A DNA stretch of 7,782 nucleotides, from the NCBI GenBank assembly GCA_027073945.1, contig JALTEL010000320.1:1-7782 (forward strand), written 5' to 3'. Below, piece after piece: positions 7,196 to 7,782 of this stretch; positions within the stretch are counted from its first letter, which is position 1, and every line of letters starts with the position of its first letter. The notes below the pieces were generated by a model. It was not told where the DNA came from. It ran no database searches and saw only the letters and a program-made list of their open reading frames with translations. A program made the position numbers and the translations under genes. This stretch comes from Caldifarciminota bacterium (lineage in GTDB: Bacteria; WOR-3; Hydrothermia; UBA1063; CAJXJZ01).

Positions 7196-7537
7196 TCATT
7201 TTTTATATGGTATCAGACAGAGAAAAATCAGCTCTTTATTACCTGTATTTACAAACTGGTGCATTTTATCCGGGTCTATGTAGAGAACATCCCATTGTGA
7301 AAATGCGTATTCCTTTCCTTCAAAGACCAATTTGCCTTCTCCGCTAAGGATAAAGCTTTCATGTTCATACGGATGCTTATGGTAAGGGGTTTCTCCCCCT
7401 CTCTCCAATCTGAACATACGCATTGCAAAATTAGGCGCTCCGTCTCTATCGGTTATCATCCATCGGACATAAGCTTCTACAGCCCCATCCATTTCAACTT
7501 TCTCTTCTTTTATATTATCAAAATGGGTTACTTTCAT
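7196..7537 (-). CDS. Small single-domain cupin protein
   Basis: A 113-residue protein filling one cupin barrel. Motif 1 lies around residues 47-66, with metal ligands H53, H55 and E60 in HKHPYEHE. Motif 2 supplies H93 in DPDKMHQFVN, with N97 at the usual spacing. The complete 3-His/1-Glu set indicates a metal-binding cupin, probably cytoplasmic since no signal peptide is present. Small cupins of this type (with a GAPNFAMR segment, here 33-40) are common in thermophilic bacteria and archaea and have no single assigned reaction; a sugar, small-acid or dioxygenase-like role cannot be chosen from sequence. The start is supported by the conserved N-terminal region, although no Shine-Dalgarno sequence precedes it; a promoter just upstream suggests a leaderless message. 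It is transcribed in the same direction as the VWA operon, 132 bases ahead of it, but no functional link is evident. Confidence 0.87.
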   Translation of the reverse strand: MKVTHFDNIKEEKVEMDGAVEAYVRWMITDRDGAPNFAMRMFRLERGGETPYHKHPYEHESFILSGEGKLVFEGKEYAFSQWDVLYIDPDKMHQFVNTGNKELIFLCLIPYKK

Positions 7538-7543
7538 ATCTAT

Positions 7544-7572
7544 ATTCTAAAGTAAAAACCCCAAACATTCAA
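7544..7572 (-). promoter_or_regulatory. Sigma-70-type promoter for the cupin gene, leaderless arrangement
   Basis: On the minus strand TTGAAT (7572-7567, 4 of 6 to the -35 consensus) and TAGAAT (7549-7544, 5 of 6 to the -10) are separated by exactly 17 bases. The -10 ends 6 bases before the ATG, so transcription should start at or within a base or two of the start codon. This agrees with the absence of any ribosome site. Confidence 0.6.
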
Positions 7573-7582
7573 TTTGTCGTTA

Positions 7583-7630
7583 TTCCTCAAAAATAATTGC
7601 ACCGAAGGGGATAATGTTTCCTCAAAATAA
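7583..7630. repeat. Short direct repeat upstream of the cupin promoter
   Basis: TTCCTCAAAAATAA (7583-7596) recurs as TTCCTCAAAATAA (7618-7630), one A shorter and 35 bases away. Both lie upstream of the cupin -35 box. They could be paired regulator sites, but short AT-rich repeats also arise by chance. Confidence 0.35.
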
Positions 7631-7669
7631 AGGTAACAAAAATAGAGAAACGATGAGAGTTTCAAAAAC

Positions 7670-7730
7670 AAAAGGAGGGAGCTCCCAGGATAGTGTATCC
7701 TATTATACCTTAAAAAAGGAGGAGCTCCCA
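7670..7730 (+). repeat. Duplicated palindrome-containing repeat around the leader of the right-edge gene
   Basis: An 18-base sequence ending GGGAGCTCCCA (7670-7687) recurs at 7714-7730 with a single G missing. Copy 1 holds the perfect 10-bp palindrome GGGAGCTCCC (7677-7686); copy 2 holds GGAGCTCC (7721-7728). Because of the palindrome, 7677-7685 can pair over 9 bp with 7721-7729. A 6-bp hairpin, AGGATA-GTG-TATCCT (7687-7701), lies between the arms. The outer stem would cover part of the ribosome site. A TATTAT box (7701-7706) lies between the copies. The arrangement suggests twin operator sites, an RNA switch on translation, or the end of a mobile element. Confidence 0.7.
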
Positions 7731-7782
7731 ATGAACATTACAATTCCCTATCAAAATCTTAAAGCAAAACAGAAGAAATCCA
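7731..7782 (+). CDS. Start of an unidentified gene, cut by right edge
   Basis: Seventeen codons are visible (MNITIPYQNLKAKQKKS). The evidence for a gene is the strong AAAAAAGGAGGAG ribosome site ending 6-8 bases before the ATG, and the open frame to the edge. The visible N-terminus has no hydrophobic signal and turns lysine-rich. I do not recognise the family. The repeated palindromes just upstream would suit a self-regulated gene or a transposase near an element end, but nothing in the visible residues identifies a transposase. Confidence 0.55.
   Translation, partial: MNITIPYQNLKAKQKKS

Noticed and set aside
7540..7731. Minus-strand 63-codon frame upstream of the cupin
   Set aside because: It has no ribosome site, a composition typical of AT-rich noncoding DNA, and it runs through the cupin promoter and the repeat pair. 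Those features explain the region better.
7702..7731. Minus-strand TATAAT (7707-7702) with TTGGGA 18 bases upstream as a cupin promoter
   Set aside because: The -10 is perfect, but it overlaps the leader and palindrome of the plus-strand gene and would leave a leader of more than 150 bases; the promoter at 7544-7572 fits better. It remains a possible secondary start.

Overview
The window looks like a piece of chromosome from an AT-rich, diderm (outer-membrane) bacterium. The diderm call rests on an outer-membrane beta-barrel gene and on a large exported protein that ends in a FlgD/type IX-like C-terminal domain. The partial glutamate dehydrogenase resembles the short hexameric enzymes of thermophiles and Thermococcales archaea. 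This suggests a thermophilic, poorly characterised lineage (candidate phyla of the Stahlbacteria, Hydrothermae or Cloacimonetes kind), but the phylum cannot be fixed from this sequence.

Layout, left to right. (1) Bases 1-888, plus strand: the C-terminal two thirds of a glutamate dehydrogenase, closed by a textbook intrinsic terminator at 916-942. (2) Bases 889-1151: an AT-rich gap between convergent transcripts, with no gene but two hairpins. (3) Bases 1152-7063, minus strand: a two-gene operon. The first gene encodes a 1662-residue secreted modular protein. Eleven bases after its stop codon a 303-residue PorV/PorQ-like (UPF0164) barrel begins. A perfect 14-bp hairpin ends the operon at 1110-1140. 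(4) Bases 7064-7195: the operon leader, with a strong ribosome site, a sigma-54-like sequence, and a phased direct repeat that may also end the upstream gene. (5) Bases 7196-7537, minus strand: a small single-domain cupin with a promoter placed so that its mRNA is probably leaderless. (6) Bases 7538-7782: an intergenic stretch with two copies of a palindrome-containing repeat, the second directly upstream of the ATG of a plus-strand gene that runs off the right edge.

The most interesting content is the operon. The giant protein has the order signal peptide, Ig-like module, Ig-like module interrupted by a complete von Willebrand A domain with an intact MIDAS, two more Ig-like modules, a duplicated three-domain block, a ZU5-like domain carrying an EF-hand-like loop, and a FlgD/type IX-like tail. 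Six copies of one acidic loop suggest a calcium-stiffened stalk. Its partner belongs to the family that includes PorV, the type IX secretion component that recognises C-terminal domains of cargo. The inference, not proved by sequence alone, is a dedicated cargo and outer-membrane partner pair that displays a MIDAS adhesin on the cell surface. The metabolic genes at the two ends show no functional link to it.
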